Assembly (NCBI GenBank): GCA_037131735.1
Contig: JBAXQM010000009.1
Location: forward strand, 27,106-91,105
Direction of reading: 5' to 3'
Origin: CAIUPE01 sp037131735
GTDB taxonomy: Bacteria > Pseudomonadota > Alphaproteobacteria > Rhizobiales > Beijerinckiaceae
DNA: 64,000 nucleotides
A program made the translations under genes and the position numbers. The notes below the pieces were generated by a model that saw nothing but the letters and a program-made list of their open reading frames with translations, was not told the origin of the DNA and did no database searches. The stretch's first letter is position 1. Every line of letters begins with the position of its first letter. Below, one piece after another: positions 1 to 9,361 of this stretch.

Positions 1-372
1 GCGGAAGTCGCTTTTGAAAGAGCGACGGGACCCATTCGCACTTTTATGCTTACGCATGTGAGAGAAAAAGATCTTGAACTCTTTCTCGATATGTCCGGCG
101 AGCCACGCCCCCAGTCACCTGAAGTCACACCGCTCACCGCTCTCACACCCGCCTTTATGATCTCTGAATTGCGGCGCGCATTTGAAATCGGCTTTCTCTT
201 ATTCATGCCCTTTCTGATCATTGATCTGGCTGTGGCATCAATCTTAATGGCGGTCGGCATGATGATGCTTCCGCCAACAACCGTCTCTCTGCCGTTCAAG
301 CTTATCTTCTTTGTGCTTGTCGATGGCTGGAGTCTTGTTGCCGGCTCCCTTGTAAAGAGTTACGGGCTATGA
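1..372 (+). CDS. fliP: Flagellar export apparatus protein FliP, 3' part only
   Basis: The frame is open from base 1, so the gene starts outside the window and only the last 123 residues are seen. FliP is an inner-membrane subunit of the flagellar type III export gate. The visible part has the typical C-terminal order: a soluble stretch rich in charged residues, then the PEVTPLTALTPAFMISELRRAF-type region, of which the segment PAFMISELRRAF is diagnostic, then two hydrophobic segments (window codons about 62-85 and 95-115) around the MMMLPP motif. The stop at 370-372 lies 4 bases from the end of the convergent large secreted protein gene. The call rests on family recognition and the flagellar context. 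Confidence 0.93.
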   Translation, partial: AEVAFERATGPIRTFMLTHVREKDLELFLDMSGEPRPQSPEVTPLTALTPAFMISELRRAFEIGFLLFMPFLIIDLAVASILMAVGMMMLPPTTVSLPFKLIFFVLVDGWSLVAGSLVKSYGL

Positions 373-376
373 GCGC

Positions 377-3300
377 TTAACCGGGCGACTGTGTTTGCTT
401 TATGTCAGATGCCGCATCAGAAGCTGCTTTAGTCTCTTTATCAATATATCGTTTGCGATAAGACTGAAGGAATTGGTCAAGCATCTTTGCGTTTGAAACC
501 GTATCAGCAAGCGCCGCAGCGACGACATCGCGAGATGACGCTAGCGTCGTTAACAAACGAAAGGCGGGCGCATTAGGCGTTGACTCCAATCTCTTTAAGT
601 AGCGATTTCTAATCCGTTCAATACCAAAAGGATCATTGGCCAAAACATAAGAGATAGCCGATCTTAACAATAATGCAGAATCATCCTGCACCATGGGCCC
701 GTCATCGCGCCATGAGCCCGATAGTGCAATTTCATAGGCGTTAGCGGCCATCAAATATGATTTTGCTTTCCAATAGATATCGCCACGCAACCGAGATGCC
801 TCACGATCATCAAGCCCTTCTAAAAGATCAATCGCCGCCTGAATTTCAGAGAGTTCAGCGCGCGCACTCGCTTCAATCAATCGTCGGGCACGACGCGTCT
901 CTTCATCAAGGCCGCCCGATCTTGTATCAGCAATTGCTCTAATGGCTTCAATGGGCTTCTTATCGCGTAGATAGAGCTCCGCTAACTCAAGCGCTGCAAT
1001 GGGCTTCTGAATGGGCGGTAGCCGAAAAGATATCTGATATTTAAGAAGATCCGTTGCTTGCGGAATGAGATCAAGATCAACAAGTCTCTCAATGAGTTTT
1101 GACGTTAACTCATCTCCGCGCCGCCCTACCGGCATAAATTCACGAAAATCTAAGAAGAGCGCAACCGTTTCAAAAGAATCAATTTTGTCGTTGCCCTCAC
1201 CTGACAACAATCCATCAAATCGAAGAGCAAAATCTTCCAAAAGTGGACGAACACCGTCAATTTCAACATAGATGCGGTTTAAACGCTGCGCCGCTGTGAA
1301 GGCAGATTTCCAATCTTTCGCTGAAATCGCCGCGCGCGCTTGGGTCATCAACATCCGCGCTTCAAAGGGATCGCCACGCCAGATCGTCGTGAGCGTTTGA
1401 ATAATCTTGACCGCCTCCTCCGGAGGGAGACGACCTTCTTTCAAATCAACCGCAGCTTTATAGAATCGCGCTTTGACTTCCGTGTTCGTGTCCTTCGACG
1501 ACGATAAATGATCATAAACGGGCCGCGCATCAACGCTGTTTCCCGTGATGTCATCAAGGCGGGCATGGTACAGGGAAAGCCGATCCGGAATGGCTTCCGG
1601 ATATCCTTCAATAAGCGCATTCAAAAGCTGCGTCGCTATGCCCGTCGATTCAATTTCCAAAGCAGATTGAAGCATTTGCATCCGGAAAATGCGTCTAAGA
1701 GTCTCGGGATAAAGACCAAGTATAGCGGCCGATCGCCGATATGAGGCGACCGCATCGATGTCATGACCTTCCATGGAATCGAGATATGACCGCCAAAGAT
1801 TGGCTTCATCCTGTTTGGCAAGCATGGGATCAGACAAAGTCGCGCGCGCAACAGAAACAGCGCCTGAAAGCGCCTGATAGATTGCCAATTCAAGACGATC
1901 TCGTGGTGAGGGTTGCTCAATACCGTTTAATTCAAGAGCAAGGGAATATGCAGCAGCCGCTTCAGGAAAAAGACTATGCGCTGCGAGAAAACGCGCCAGC
2001 GTCAATCGATGTTGAAAGCGATTGGCCTCAGGCGCATCGGCAATTGTAGCCGTCAAAAAATTCCGGCGGGATACAAAATCGGCAGTTTCGTCACGCTCCC
2101 ATCTCGCGCGACTGATGACACTCAAACCATTACGGCCATAGGCTCCCGCATCGACCTCCGACAATCCCGAAAGAGCGAGTCCCATCGGACGTTTGATGGA
2201 AAGAAGTCCATTATCAAGAGTAACATCGAGATCATCTGCTAAGGGAACAAGCGCCAGACCCTGCGCTGATTGAAGAAGCGTCACTTCAGGAAAATGGCGT
2301 ATTTGAGAGGATCCATGTCCCAGTGACGTTGTGGGAACGACAATGATGCGATCGCCAAAATCGGGGTCATCAATGATATGAGCGGTACTGGCCTCAGCCA
2401 TAAGGCCTAAAAGCTGGGCATGACCCTTTTCATCCCGCTGTGGCAAAATCTCTATGTTTGATTTTGATCTGACCGGAGCCGTTGAAAAGGATAGCGCAAT
2501 ACGATTTTCGTTTCTCGTCTCCATAAGCGGAAAACGCTGATGATCATCATCAAATCGGATGACAAACAATTTCCCCGATCTAAACGACTTTATCCTCGCA
2601 ATACCCTTTGCAGCCTCTAACAATCCATTCATATCGGGATCGATATCGGTTTCAATTGCAAAAAAATGCGATTTCGCTCGCGAAAAAGTTGCTAGTGGCA
2701 GGGCATTAGGTGATGTCAGGATCAAGCGTGGCCCATCGAGGCCAGAAAGAAGTGTGAGTGAAAACCCCGTTGAGATTTGAGGCAAATCACTCACGATGTC
2801 CGCTTTATCTTGAGATTGTTGAGACCCTGCTGGCGCTGATGTGTCTAGAGGTACGGTGGAGAACGCAACGCGTGCCGATTCAAGACTGCCGGAGCGGTGG
2901 AAGATTGCATCAATAATAGCAGCGCCGTCCTCAATGCGCGCATCGGGGGTCACACCATTCTCAATCTGAACTCGTAACAGCATTTTTCCATCGCGCTTTT
3001 CAAAATCGGTCGATTTGAAGCCAACAGGCAAATCAGCTCTTAAGCGCGCGAGATCGAGATCATAGTCACCCAAAAATTCGAGTTCGATGATTTGGTCCTT
3101 ACGATTAACGCGAAAGGCCGCTGGCGCAGCGCCCCGAATAATTAGTCGAGAAAGCTTATTGGACGTCGCGGTATCAACCAGAAGCGTCCGCGACGGCATG
3201 TCCTCTCGCTTTGCCGAATCCGCCGCGCGCGCCTTACGCGAAAGCTCACGAATAACATCGGTCGGAAGTGCAGGAGGCGTGCCCTTCCAGTTTTCCGGAA

Positions 3301-3700
3301 GCAAATCAAAATAGAGCTCATTTCCCGCTTCCGTCAGATTGGGGCGTGCGGCTTTGGCAAGACCTAAGCGAAGGGCCTTTCGATCCGGATCAAGGCGCGC
3401 CGCCGAAATCCAATTCGGAAGATCAATCGTTAATCGATCAGTCGAGATGTCGATTGGCCGATCAAAGGATAAAACAATCACCCCGCGCGAGACCGAGCTC
3501 GATATCTCCGGATATTGGCTAAAGGAAAAAATCACGCGCCCATAGTCTTTGGCATCGATCGCCCGTGCAGTGACTTGAACGGGCGTCTCGGCAGCTCGGC
3601 TTTCGCCAACGCAGCAAAACAACCCGAAAAGCGTCAAAAACAGCGCAAAACAGATGCGCTCATAACGCAACCCCGGCAGGAGGACGGAAAAACGGCCCAT
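377..3700 (-). CDS. Large secreted protein of the flagellar cluster, AMIN-like N-terminus and TPR-like C-terminal half
   Basis: This 1107-residue protein is the last gene of a minus-strand run fliL-fliM-DUF6468-motE. Residues about 15-37 form a signal peptide (hydrophobic core FALFLTLFGLFCCV, then SRA-A), so it is probably periplasmic. Residues about 40-150 alternate beta-strand-like segments with the look of an AMIN domain, and similar segments recur to about residue 400. From about 560 to 1090 the sequence is helix-rich with Ala/Leu spacing typical of TPR repeats. I recognise it as a conserved companion of rhizobial flagellar genes, but I know of no proven function. A role in assembling or anchoring the flagellum or stator in the periplasm is inferred only from its neighbours. 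The start is supported by GGTGAG about 8 bases upstream. Confidence 0.8.
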   Translation of the reverse strand: MGRFSVLLPGLRYERICFALFLTLFGLFCCVGESRAAETPVQVTARAIDAKDYGRVIFSFSQYPEISSSVSRGVIVLSFDRPIDISTDRLTIDLPNWISAARLDPDRKALRLGLAKAARPNLTEAGNELYFDLLPENWKGTPPALPTDVIRELSRKARAADSAKREDMPSRTLLVDTATSNKLSRLIIRGAAPAAFRVNRKDQIIELEFLGDYDLDLARLRADLPVGFKSTDFEKRDGKMLLRVQIENGVTPDARIEDGAAIIDAIFHRSGSLESARVAFSTVPLDTSAPAGSQQSQDKADIVSDLPQISTGFSLTLLSGLDGPRLILTSPNALPLATFSRAKSHFFAIETDIDPDMNGLLEAAKGIARIKSFRSGKLFVIRFDDDHQRFPLMETRNENRIALSFSTAPVRSKSNIEILPQRDEKGHAQLLGLMAEASTAHIIDDPDFGDRIIVVPTTSLGHGSSQIRHFPEVTLLQSAQGLALVPLADDLDVTLDNGLLSIKRPMGLALSGLSEVDAGAYGRNGLSVISRARWERDETADFVSRRNFLTATIADAPEANRFQHRLTLARFLAAHSLFPEAAAAYSLALELNGIEQPSPRDRLELAIYQALSGAVSVARATLSDPMLAKQDEANLWRSYLDSMEGHDIDAVASYRRSAAILGLYPETLRRIFRMQMLQSALEIESTGIATQLLNALIEGYPEAIPDRLSLYHARLDDITGNSVDARPVYDHLSSSKDTNTEVKARFYKAAVDLKEGRLPPEEAVKIIQTLTTIWRGDPFEARMLMTQARAAISAKDWKSAFTAAQRLNRIYVEIDGVRPLLEDFALRFDGLLSGEGNDKIDSFETVALFLDFREFMPVGRRGDELTSKLIERLVDLDLIPQATDLLKYQISFRLPPIQKPIAALELAELYLRDKKPIEAIRAIADTRSGGLDEETRRARRLIEASARAELSEIQAAIDLLEGLDDREASRLRGDIYWKAKSYLMAANAYEIALSGSWRDDGPMVQDDSALLLRSAISYVLANDPFGIERIRNRYLKRLESTPNAPAFRLLTTLASSRDVVAAALADTVSNAKMLDQFLQSYRKRYIDKETKAASDAASDIKQTQSPG

Positions 3701-3761
3701 TAACAGCTCACCAAAAAATATCTAACGTTACGTCAATTAAGCTAAATTCTTTAAGGAAGAG

Positions 3762-4631
3762 CTAGCGCGCGGGAACCGGAAGGTCCGGCAATTCCGGAAG
3801 AGAATTTGTGATTTGAGCCGCGCTGCGCTGAAATGTTACCGGTGCCATACCCACTGTGAGCTTGCCCGCCATGACGGGGTCGAGTTGCGCCAATATTTCC
3901 GAAAGCTTCCGGGGGTTCATGGCCTGCGCAATTGGCAACAAATCAGCGAGCTGGAGTTTCTCGAAGATTTTTGCTGCCTCTTTCGGCTTCATCGTCTCAT
4001 ACATCGTCACAAGAGGTTTAATCGTTACTTGTTCATTTTTTTTGGCTTCAAGTGTCGTTTTCAATTCGCTGTCAGCCGCTTTCAATTCCGCAATTCTTTG
4101 CTCAAGGCGCTGCTCGGCCGCTGCCAATAAAGCCTCACGTTCACTGAGTGCTTTCTCCTTTTCATCGATTTGTTGACGACGAGCGGCAAGTCTCTCGAGC
4201 AGTGTTTTCTCACCCGTTATAGTTTCGGGGACAGAGATGTTATCTGGAGCGGCAGCTGAGGAAGATGCCCCCTTGGCTGCTTCGCCGGCTTTTTCAGTTG
4301 TCCCTTTGGGGGGCTCAACGGGCTTTTCTGTTCCGCCCTTTGCTTGCTCAGTCTTAGCGGCTTCGGCATTTCCCGCTTCGGTCTTTTGTTCCGCGTTTGC
4401 AGGCGCTTGCGGCTTTTTGGCCTCAGGTGTTGACCCCGTGATGATATCGACAGACCGTTCATGAGATGGCAGCCGCTTCTCAAAAGATCGAGAAATATTG
4501 TCAGCTAGACTATTTGTTTGAGCCGTCGAGAGCTGATCAGGCCAATATGGTTGAATGACGCGAATAGCTAACATTACACCCAAGGCACCCACGCCCCATA
4601 ACATCGGATTAAAGGAAAGAGCCGGTTTCAT
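3762..4631 (-). CDS. motE: MotE-like flagellar motor chaperone
   Basis: MotE is a rhizobial periplasmic protein that helps fold the motor protein MotC. This 289-residue protein has one N-terminal membrane or signal segment (about residues 9-27). A low-complexity Ala/Lys/Glu/Pro-rich linker (about 60-135) follows, then a long coiled coil (about 145-205). The C-terminal domain (about 208-265, with PLVTMYETMKPKEAAKIFEKL) resembles the MgtE intracellular N domain used to define the family. It overlaps the upstream DUF6468 gene by 4 bases (ATGA), so the two are translationally coupled. Family assignment is firm. Exact equivalence to Sinorhizobium MotE is inferred. Confidence 0.85.
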   Translation of the reverse strand: MKPALSFNPMLWGVGALGVMLAIRVIQPYWPDQLSTAQTNSLADNISRSFEKRLPSHERSVDIITGSTPEAKKPQAPANAEQKTEAGNAEAAKTEQAKGGTEKPVEPPKGTTEKAGEAAKGASSSAAAPDNISVPETITGEKTLLERLAARRQQIDEKEKALSEREALLAAAEQRLEQRIAELKAADSELKTTLEAKKNEQVTIKPLVTMYETMKPKEAAKIFEKLQLADLLPIAQAMNPRKLSEILAQLDPVMAGKLTVGMAPVTFQRSAAQITNSLPELPDLPVPAR

Positions 4632-4996
4632 GATGTCGGACCGGCAAGCCTTAACTCTGCAAAATGACGTGCGAGATCAGAGGCCGACATATTGACGTTT
4701 GGCATTTTGGGCTGCGCCTTAGGAACACTCTGTTCGGGGATGAAATCGCGCGTAGCCACCAAGGGCTCCGTAACCGCAGTAACCGATGCGGATTGCTTTT
4801 GCTGCGCATCATTTAGAGCTTGCTTGAGCGCAGTGACTGCCGATTGAGCCGCAAAAGTCGAGCGGGACACTTCCCCAATCAAATTCTTGAAAATGGCTTC
4901 CTGATTTCTGAATTGCCGAATGCGGCGTTCGAGAATGATGCAATAGATCAAAGTTATTGCGATCAAGATATCAGTACCCAGAGTGATTATATCCAT
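4628..4996 (-). CDS. DUF6468 family flagellar-cluster protein
   Basis: This small 122-residue protein has one N-terminal membrane helix (about residues 5-22, rich in Ile and Leu) followed by a basic RRIRQFRNQ stretch. A helical region then follows, and a Pro-rich tail. It matches the short membrane proteins placed between fliM and motE in rhizobial flagellar operons (DUF6468). The function is unknown. A motor or stator role is inferred from position. AAGGA lies about 8 bases before the start. Its stop overlaps the motE start in ATGA, and the fliM stop is 24 bases upstream. Confidence 0.8.
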   Translation of the reverse strand: MDIITLGTDILIAITLIYCIILERRIRQFRNQEAIFKNLIGEVSRSTFAAQSAVTALKQALNDAQQKQSASVTAVTEPLVATRDFIPEQSVPKAQPKMPNVNMSASDLARHFAELRLAGPTS

Positions 4997-5020
4997 CGAA
5001 ATATCCTTTTCGAATCGTCG

Positions 5021-6064
5021 TTAGGATGCGGTGACCGGGCCCAACATACGTATGGCCATTTTAGGACCTGCTCGTCCGATCAATGCCTGCCCGAGAGCTT
5101 TATTGTGTGAACACACGCGTACGGGCGTTGTTTGAGAAATGCCGAGCGGCAACGTATCGCCAATTTGCAAGGCTTGAAGATGACGAAGGGAAAAATGCAC
5201 TTCAGCCAATACAAAATCGAGATCAATCATCGCGCCAGCGGCAATCGCGACAAGACGCTGACGCCAGGCATCATCATTCTCAGGCTTTAGTTCGATGCGC
5301 GCGGGCAGAAATGCTTTTTCAAGCCGCGCCAAAACGTCACCCGTAAAAATAATCTCGGCGATCCCCTTACGTTTATCGATCTGAAATTTATAACGGAAGC
5401 GGACAGCTGAATCCGCATATTTGCCGAGGGCGAGATATCGCGGCTGCGTTTCAACACCTTTTGAGGTGAGCGCACTATCATAATGCGGCATTAACCCGGG
5501 GCCAATGGCCGCCATAAGCGCTGCGGCAAAACCTTCAAATAGCTTCGTCTCAATAGGAGAGTAAGGACGGCCCCCTTCAGCTTGTGACGTATGACTTTGG
5601 CCTCCGCCCAAAACGCAATCGAGATAAAGCGATGCACAGGAACGATCGACGAGAATTAACCCCGCGGGCGACCCACTCGACGTAAGAAGAGGCGACATCA
5701 GTGACGGAATCGGCACATGTGCCAAAAGGCCTCCTAAGCGCGAATAAGAAACGTCTACAAAAGAAAAATCAGCTAAAATCGCTAACGCGTTGCGGATCTC
5801 TCTCGTTGCGCCAAGTCCTATTTTTTCCCCTATCGGCCGAAGCGCCGATAAGATCCGATCAGGCGTTGCAACCGATTGCGCAAGTAGTTCTGTGCCCGGT
5901 GCTTCGATGACACCCTGATCATCAGCCATCAGGCGCTCAATCTCTTCAGCACCCAACAGACCTTCCTCTGCCTCAGCCACGCGTGAAGCAACGCTGTCAT
6001 CCAGCATGGCATTCCAAGGATCGAGAAGCGTTTGGGATTGAGGCGCGGAGTCGAGATCGGTCAT
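5021..6064 (-). CDS. fliM: Flagellar motor switch protein FliM
   Basis: FliM forms the middle ring of the rotor switch, binds phosphorylated CheY and connects FliG to FliN. The protein has 347 residues, near the usual length. An N-terminal helix with GAEEIERLMADDQ resembles the CheY-binding LSQxEIDALL segment. The middle domain (about 70-260) is CheC-like, with the SPLLTSSGSPAGLILVD region, and the C-terminal about 80 residues fit the SpoA/FliN-like domain. The gene overlaps fliL by 4 bases (ATGA), so the two are translationally coupled. The sequence is fairly diverged, as is common in this order, but the neighbours make the call secure. Confidence 0.88.
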   Translation of the reverse strand: MTDLDSAPQSQTLLDPWNAMLDDSVASRVAEAEEGLLGAEEIERLMADDQGVIEAPGTELLAQSVATPDRILSALRPIGEKIGLGATREIRNALAILADFSFVDVSYSRLGGLLAHVPIPSLMSPLLTSSGSPAGLILVDRSCASLYLDCVLGGGQSHTSQAEGGRPYSPIETKLFEGFAAALMAAIGPGLMPHYDSALTSKGVETQPRYLALGKYADSAVRFRYKFQIDKRKGIAEIIFTGDVLARLEKAFLPARIELKPENDDAWRQRLVAIAAGAMIDLDFVLAEVHFSLRHLQALQIGDTLPLGISQTTPVRVCSHNKALGQALIGRAGPKMAIRMLGPVTAS

Positions 6065-6567
6065 TGCAGCAAGAGTTCCTTGATCAAAACCGCATCAACA
6101 CGCTCGGGACTGACGGCAAGATTAACCCGGCGCAACAATTCTTCTTTCAAGCGGAATATGGCAGCCGAGCCTTGTAAATCGGCGGGCCGCAACTCGCGAA
6201 GATAAACTTGAAACATATCTTCAATACGGGGCTGCAAAGCCTGAAGAGCCGGAATCTTTTTCGTGTCAGCAACTTCAAGCATCACATGCAATTTCATGAA
6301 GCGCTGGGGGCCAATATTTGGCTGCGCGGTATCGGCGGCCATACCGATCAGAAGTTCCTTGATTTCGAGGAAGCCCGTAACTTTCTTCTCTTCCTTATGC
6401 TCGGTTGCTGCAGGCTTTGGCGCTATAAAAAAGAAATACCCCCCTGCGCCGCCGCCCAAGAGTACGACAAGCCCGCCGATTATGATCAACATTTTGCTGT
6501 TTGATTTCGGCTTCTCGCCGCTTTTGTCTTTCGCGGAAGCGCCTGCATCCATCGTCGCATCGGTCAT
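6061..6567 (-). CDS. fliL: Flagellar basal body-associated protein FliL
   Basis: FliL is a single-pass inner-membrane protein that surrounds or supports the stator and is needed for motor output. This 168-residue protein has a cytoplasmic Lys/Ser/Asp-rich N-terminus and one membrane helix (about 26-48, IIIGGLVVLLGGGAGGYFFF). Its periplasmic domain includes FMKLHVMLEV and ends in LIKELLLQ, a typical FliL tail. It is the first gene of the minus-strand operon that continues with fliM, DUF6468, motE and the large secreted protein. No strong ribosome binding site precedes the chosen ATG. A second in-frame ATG lies five codons later. Confidence 0.9.
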   Translation of the reverse strand: MTDATMDAGASAKDKSGEKPKSNSKMLIIIGGLVVLLGGGAGGYFFFIAPKPAATEHKEEKKVTGFLEIKELLIGMAADTAQPNIGPQRFMKLHVMLEVADTKKIPALQALQPRIEDMFQVYLRELRPADLQGSAAIFRLKEELLRRVNLAVSPERVDAVLIKELLLQ

Positions 6568-6771
6568 GAGAGTCGCTGCCTTCGTATTTGCCGTAACGTA
6601 ATATTGCGCATTCTTTGAAGAATTGTGGTTAAGGGAGAGTTAATAATCTTCCTCATGACGGCAAAACTGACCGCATCCAAAGGTGCATTGATGCCGTAAC
6701 GTCATTCATGCCCAATCACTCTCTACAAAATAACAAATTGAAATGATTGGATTTTAATGAATTTACGCAAA

Positions 6772-6787
6772 TGGCATGCCCTATGCA
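6772..6787 (+). promoter_or_regulatory. Possible sigma-54-type promoter for flgF
   Basis: TGGCATGCCCTATGCA has GG (6773-6774) and GC (6785-6786) separated by exactly 10 bases, as in -24/-12 promoters. It would start RNA near 6798, ahead of the flgF GTG at 6830. Many alphaproteobacterial flagellar genes do not use sigma-54, so a chance match is possible. Confidence 0.25.
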
Positions 6788-6829
6788 CTTGCCCTTACGG
6801 AATTAATTGACCTGAGAAGGATTTCATCC

Positions 6830-7570
6830 GTGGACAATGCCCAACTTGTCGCCCTCTCCCATCAATCGAGTCTTTTGCGACAGATCGATATTCTCGCCAA
6901 TAATGTCTCGAATGCCTCGACAACAGGCTTTAAATCGCGCGGATTGAAGTTTCAGGAATATCTAATTGGCAAAAAGCGACTTGATTCATGGACGACGGGA
7001 GAGCGTTCCGTATCTTTTGTCACGAATCAGCAGGCACTCCTCGATTTCACTGATGGATCAACCGAACGCACAGGCAACCCGCTTGATATTGCGCTGCGCG
7101 GTAAAACCTTGCTCGCGGTTAAAACGCCCTCCGGTGAGCACTATACGCGCAATGGTGCACTCTCGATTAATGGGCAAGGCCAGCTCGCGACATCCGATGG
7201 TCATGTCGTATTAGGCGATGGCGGACCGATTACGGTTGATCCCGCGGACAGCGCTTTATCAATCACGCCTGATGGCGTGGTCTCCTCAAAATCAGGACCA
7301 ATTGGAAAACTCAAAATCGTCGATGTGAAAGACCCCACCGCTTTGACCAATCAAGGCGCTAATCTCTATGCCGCGCAATCGCCCTTGCCTCTCTCGCAAG
7401 CGCCGTCGCTGATTACGGGCGCGATCGAGAAATCCAATGTCAGCCCTGTGCTCGCCATGAGCCAGCTCATTGAAGTCAACCGCGCTTATAGTTCCGTCGC
7501 CGCTGCGCTCCAGCGGCTTGATGAGACAAAGCGCAACGCTATCGAACGTCTATCGTCTATTCCCGCTTAA
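6830..7570 (+). CDS. flgF: Flagellar basal-body rod protein FlgF
   Basis: FlgF is a proximal rod subunit. I chose the GTG at 6830 because GAGAAGG lies 9 bases upstream and the product then begins VDNAQLVALSHQ, matching the conserved N-terminus of the family. An upstream in-frame ATG at 6776 would add 18 residues without similarity. The protein has 246 residues with the rod signature LANNVSNASTTGFKS near residue 25. Its C-terminal coiled segment (MSQLIEVNRAYSSVAAALQ) polymerises in the rod. flgG starts 12 bases after the stop, so flgF heads the flgF-flgG-flgA-flgH operon. Confidence 0.93.
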   Translation: MDNAQLVALSHQSSLLRQIDILANNVSNASTTGFKSRGLKFQEYLIGKKRLDSWTTGERSVSFVTNQQALLDFTDGSTERTGNPLDIALRGKTLLAVKTPSGEHYTRNGALSINGQGQLATSDGHVVLGDGGPITVDPADSALSITPDGVVSSKSGPIGKLKIVDVKDPTALTNQGANLYAAQSPLPLSQAPSLITGAIEKSNVSPVLAMSQLIEVNRAYSSVAAALQRLDETKRNAIERLSSIPA

Positions 7571-7582
7571 GGATAAAAGACC

Positions 7583-8374
7583 ATGCAAGCGCTTTATACG
7601 GCCGCCTCCGGCATGCAAGCCCAAGAGTTAAATGTCGAAACCATTTCGAACAACATCGCCAATGTGCGGACCACGGGATATAAAAGACAGCGTGCGCAGT
7701 TTCAGGATCTTCTTTACGAAACACTGAAGGCGGCAGGGTCTTCGACTTCGCAAACGGGCACACTAGCCCCCGCGCCGATTGAAATCGGCTCAGGTGTGAA
7801 GCCGGTTTCGACATCGCGCATTATGTCACAAGGCACGATCACCGCCACACAGCGTGATCTCGATGTCGCCATTCGTGGCGAAGGCTTTTTCCGGGTGCAA
7901 CGCCCTGATGGCACGACGGCCTATACGCGCGATGGCTCTTTCAGCCTTGATCCGCAGGGTCAACTCGTCACAGCAGGCGGCTTGGTTGTTGATCCGGGCA
8001 TCACCATTCCCGCGAATGCGACATCGGTGTCGGTCAGTGCCGCGGGTCTCGTTCAAGTCAAACTCCCCGGACAATCCGCGCCTCAAGATGTTGGCAAAAT
8101 TCAACTGACGCATTTCATCAACAAGAGCGGACTAGAGTCACTTGGCGACAATCTCTACGCGCAAACCGCTGCCTCGGGCGATCCGATCACTGCTGATCCG
8201 CTCACCGATGGCCTTGGCGATTTGCAGCAAGGCTATCTCGAAGAAGCTAATGTGAATGCGGTCACAGAAATTTCGGCACTGATCGCCGCGCAACGCGCCT
8301 ATGAAATGAATTCGCGCGTCGTGACCGCCGCAGACCAGATGCAGCAATCCACCACACAGATGTTTAAGGGCTAA
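7583..8374 (+). CDS. flgG: Flagellar distal rod protein FlgG
   Basis: FlgG builds the distal rod that passes through the P and L rings. The 263-residue protein is full length. It starts MQALYTAASGMQAQELNVE and carries the rod motif ISNNIANVRTTGYKRQ. The middle domain has the typical GEGFFRVQRPDGTTAYTRDG stretch (VAIRGEGFF). The C-terminus NAVTEISALIAAQRAYEMNS is nearly invariant in the family. AAGGA lies 9 bases upstream of the ATG. The gene sits between flgF and flgA with very short gaps. Confidence 0.96.
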   Translation: MQALYTAASGMQAQELNVETISNNIANVRTTGYKRQRAQFQDLLYETLKAAGSSTSQTGTLAPAPIEIGSGVKPVSTSRIMSQGTITATQRDLDVAIRGEGFFRVQRPDGTTAYTRDGSFSLDPQGQLVTAGGLVVDPGITIPANATSVSVSAAGLVQVKLPGQSAPQDVGKIQLTHFINKSGLESLGDNLYAQTAASGDPITADPLTDGLGDLQQGYLEEANVNAVTEISALIAAQRAYEMNSRVVTAADQMQQSTTQMFKG

Positions 8375-8377
8375 GTG

Positions 8378-9361
8378 ATGAAACAGATTCTCGCCTCTTT
8401 CCTCATCGCGCCACTCTTAACCCTTCCGGCTTTGGCTGGTGCCCCTGTAAAGCTCAAAAGTACTGTTACAGTTTCAAGCGCGACTTTATCTTTAGCCGAT
8501 CTTGTCGAGGGTCAAGTGCTTCCCGCTACGCCCCTCTTCGCGGCTCCGGCACCCGGTGAAAGCGGCATCATTTCATCTGAACGTGTGATCTCCGCTCTTA
8601 AACGCATCGGCGTTACGCTTTCTGATAAAGCACCTGTATCGATCATGATCACAAGAACAGGTCGCGTGATTGATCAAGGCACGCTGAAAAGAGCACTAAC
8701 ACAAGCGCTTGCCGAAGCGCGTCATGTGCCCGCATCAAACATAACGGTAATGGAAGAAGCACTTCCAAAGACCCTCACGGTTGAGCAAGACTCACGCGCG
8801 CCGCTTGAAGTCGCCTCGCTCATTCTTGATCAAACAGGCAAGAGCTACACGGCTGATCTCATTGTCGCCGACAGTACAACACTCTCACAACGTCGCGTAT
8901 CGGTTTCGGGCCGCTATGACGCTTTTGGTGAATGCGCCAAACTCGCGCGCGCAGGAAAAAAGGGCGACGTGCTCACCGCCAATGATCTCATCACCGAGCG
9001 GTGCGCTCTTGTTGGCACATCACAAGCCAATGCCCCGCGCACGGCCTTGATTGGCATGGCGCTCATTGATGACTTGGCCGTCGGCACATCGATTGACCCC
9101 TCCAAACTCACAAAGCCAATCCTTGTTGAAAAGGGATCGAGCGTAACGCTCACTTATGCTGCCGGTGGCTTGCGCCTCCTTTTGCGCGGGCGTGCGATGG
9201 AACAAGGCGCGCTTGGCGACACAATCAGTGTCACCCATCCGCAAACTAAACGGACAATCGACGCGCTGGTGACAGGACAAGGGGCAGCCAGCGTCAATTC
9301 CCTCTTCCCCGGCAAACTCGCCAGCATTGATCTCCCCAATACACAACAGGTGAAACCATGA
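8378..9361 (+). CDS. flgA: P-ring chaperone FlgA
   Basis: FlgA is the periplasmic chaperone for P-ring assembly. The ATG at 8378 is preferred. A GTG directly before it (8375) would add one residue. Residues about 1-20 are a signal peptide ending in LPALA-GA. The C-terminal part from about 190 contains the SAF and ChapFlgA region (KGDVLTANDLITERC, then IDDLAVGTSID). The rest is weakly conserved, as usual. The stop overlaps the flgH start in ATGA. No flgI follows, so the P-ring gene must lie outside the window. Confidence 0.88.
   Translation: MKQILASFLIAPLLTLPALAGAPVKLKSTVTVSSATLSLADLVEGQVLPATPLFAAPAPGESGIISSERVISALKRIGVTLSDKAPVSIMITRTGRVIDQGTLKRALTQALAEARHVPASNITVMEEALPKTLTVEQDSRAPLEVASLILDQTGKSYTADLIVADSTTLSQRRVSVSGRYDAFGECAKLARAGKKGDVLTANDLITERCALVGTSQANAPRTALIGMALIDDLAVGTSIDPSKLTKPILVEKGSSVTLTYAAGGLRLLLRGRAMEQGALGDTISVTHPQTKRTIDALVTGQGAASVNSLFPGKLASIDLPNTQQVKP

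Noticed and set aside
8375..8377. GTG immediately before the flgA ATG as the start codon
   Set aside because: It would add only one Met and overlaps the end of flgG more tightly. The ATG at 8378 is the simpler choice.
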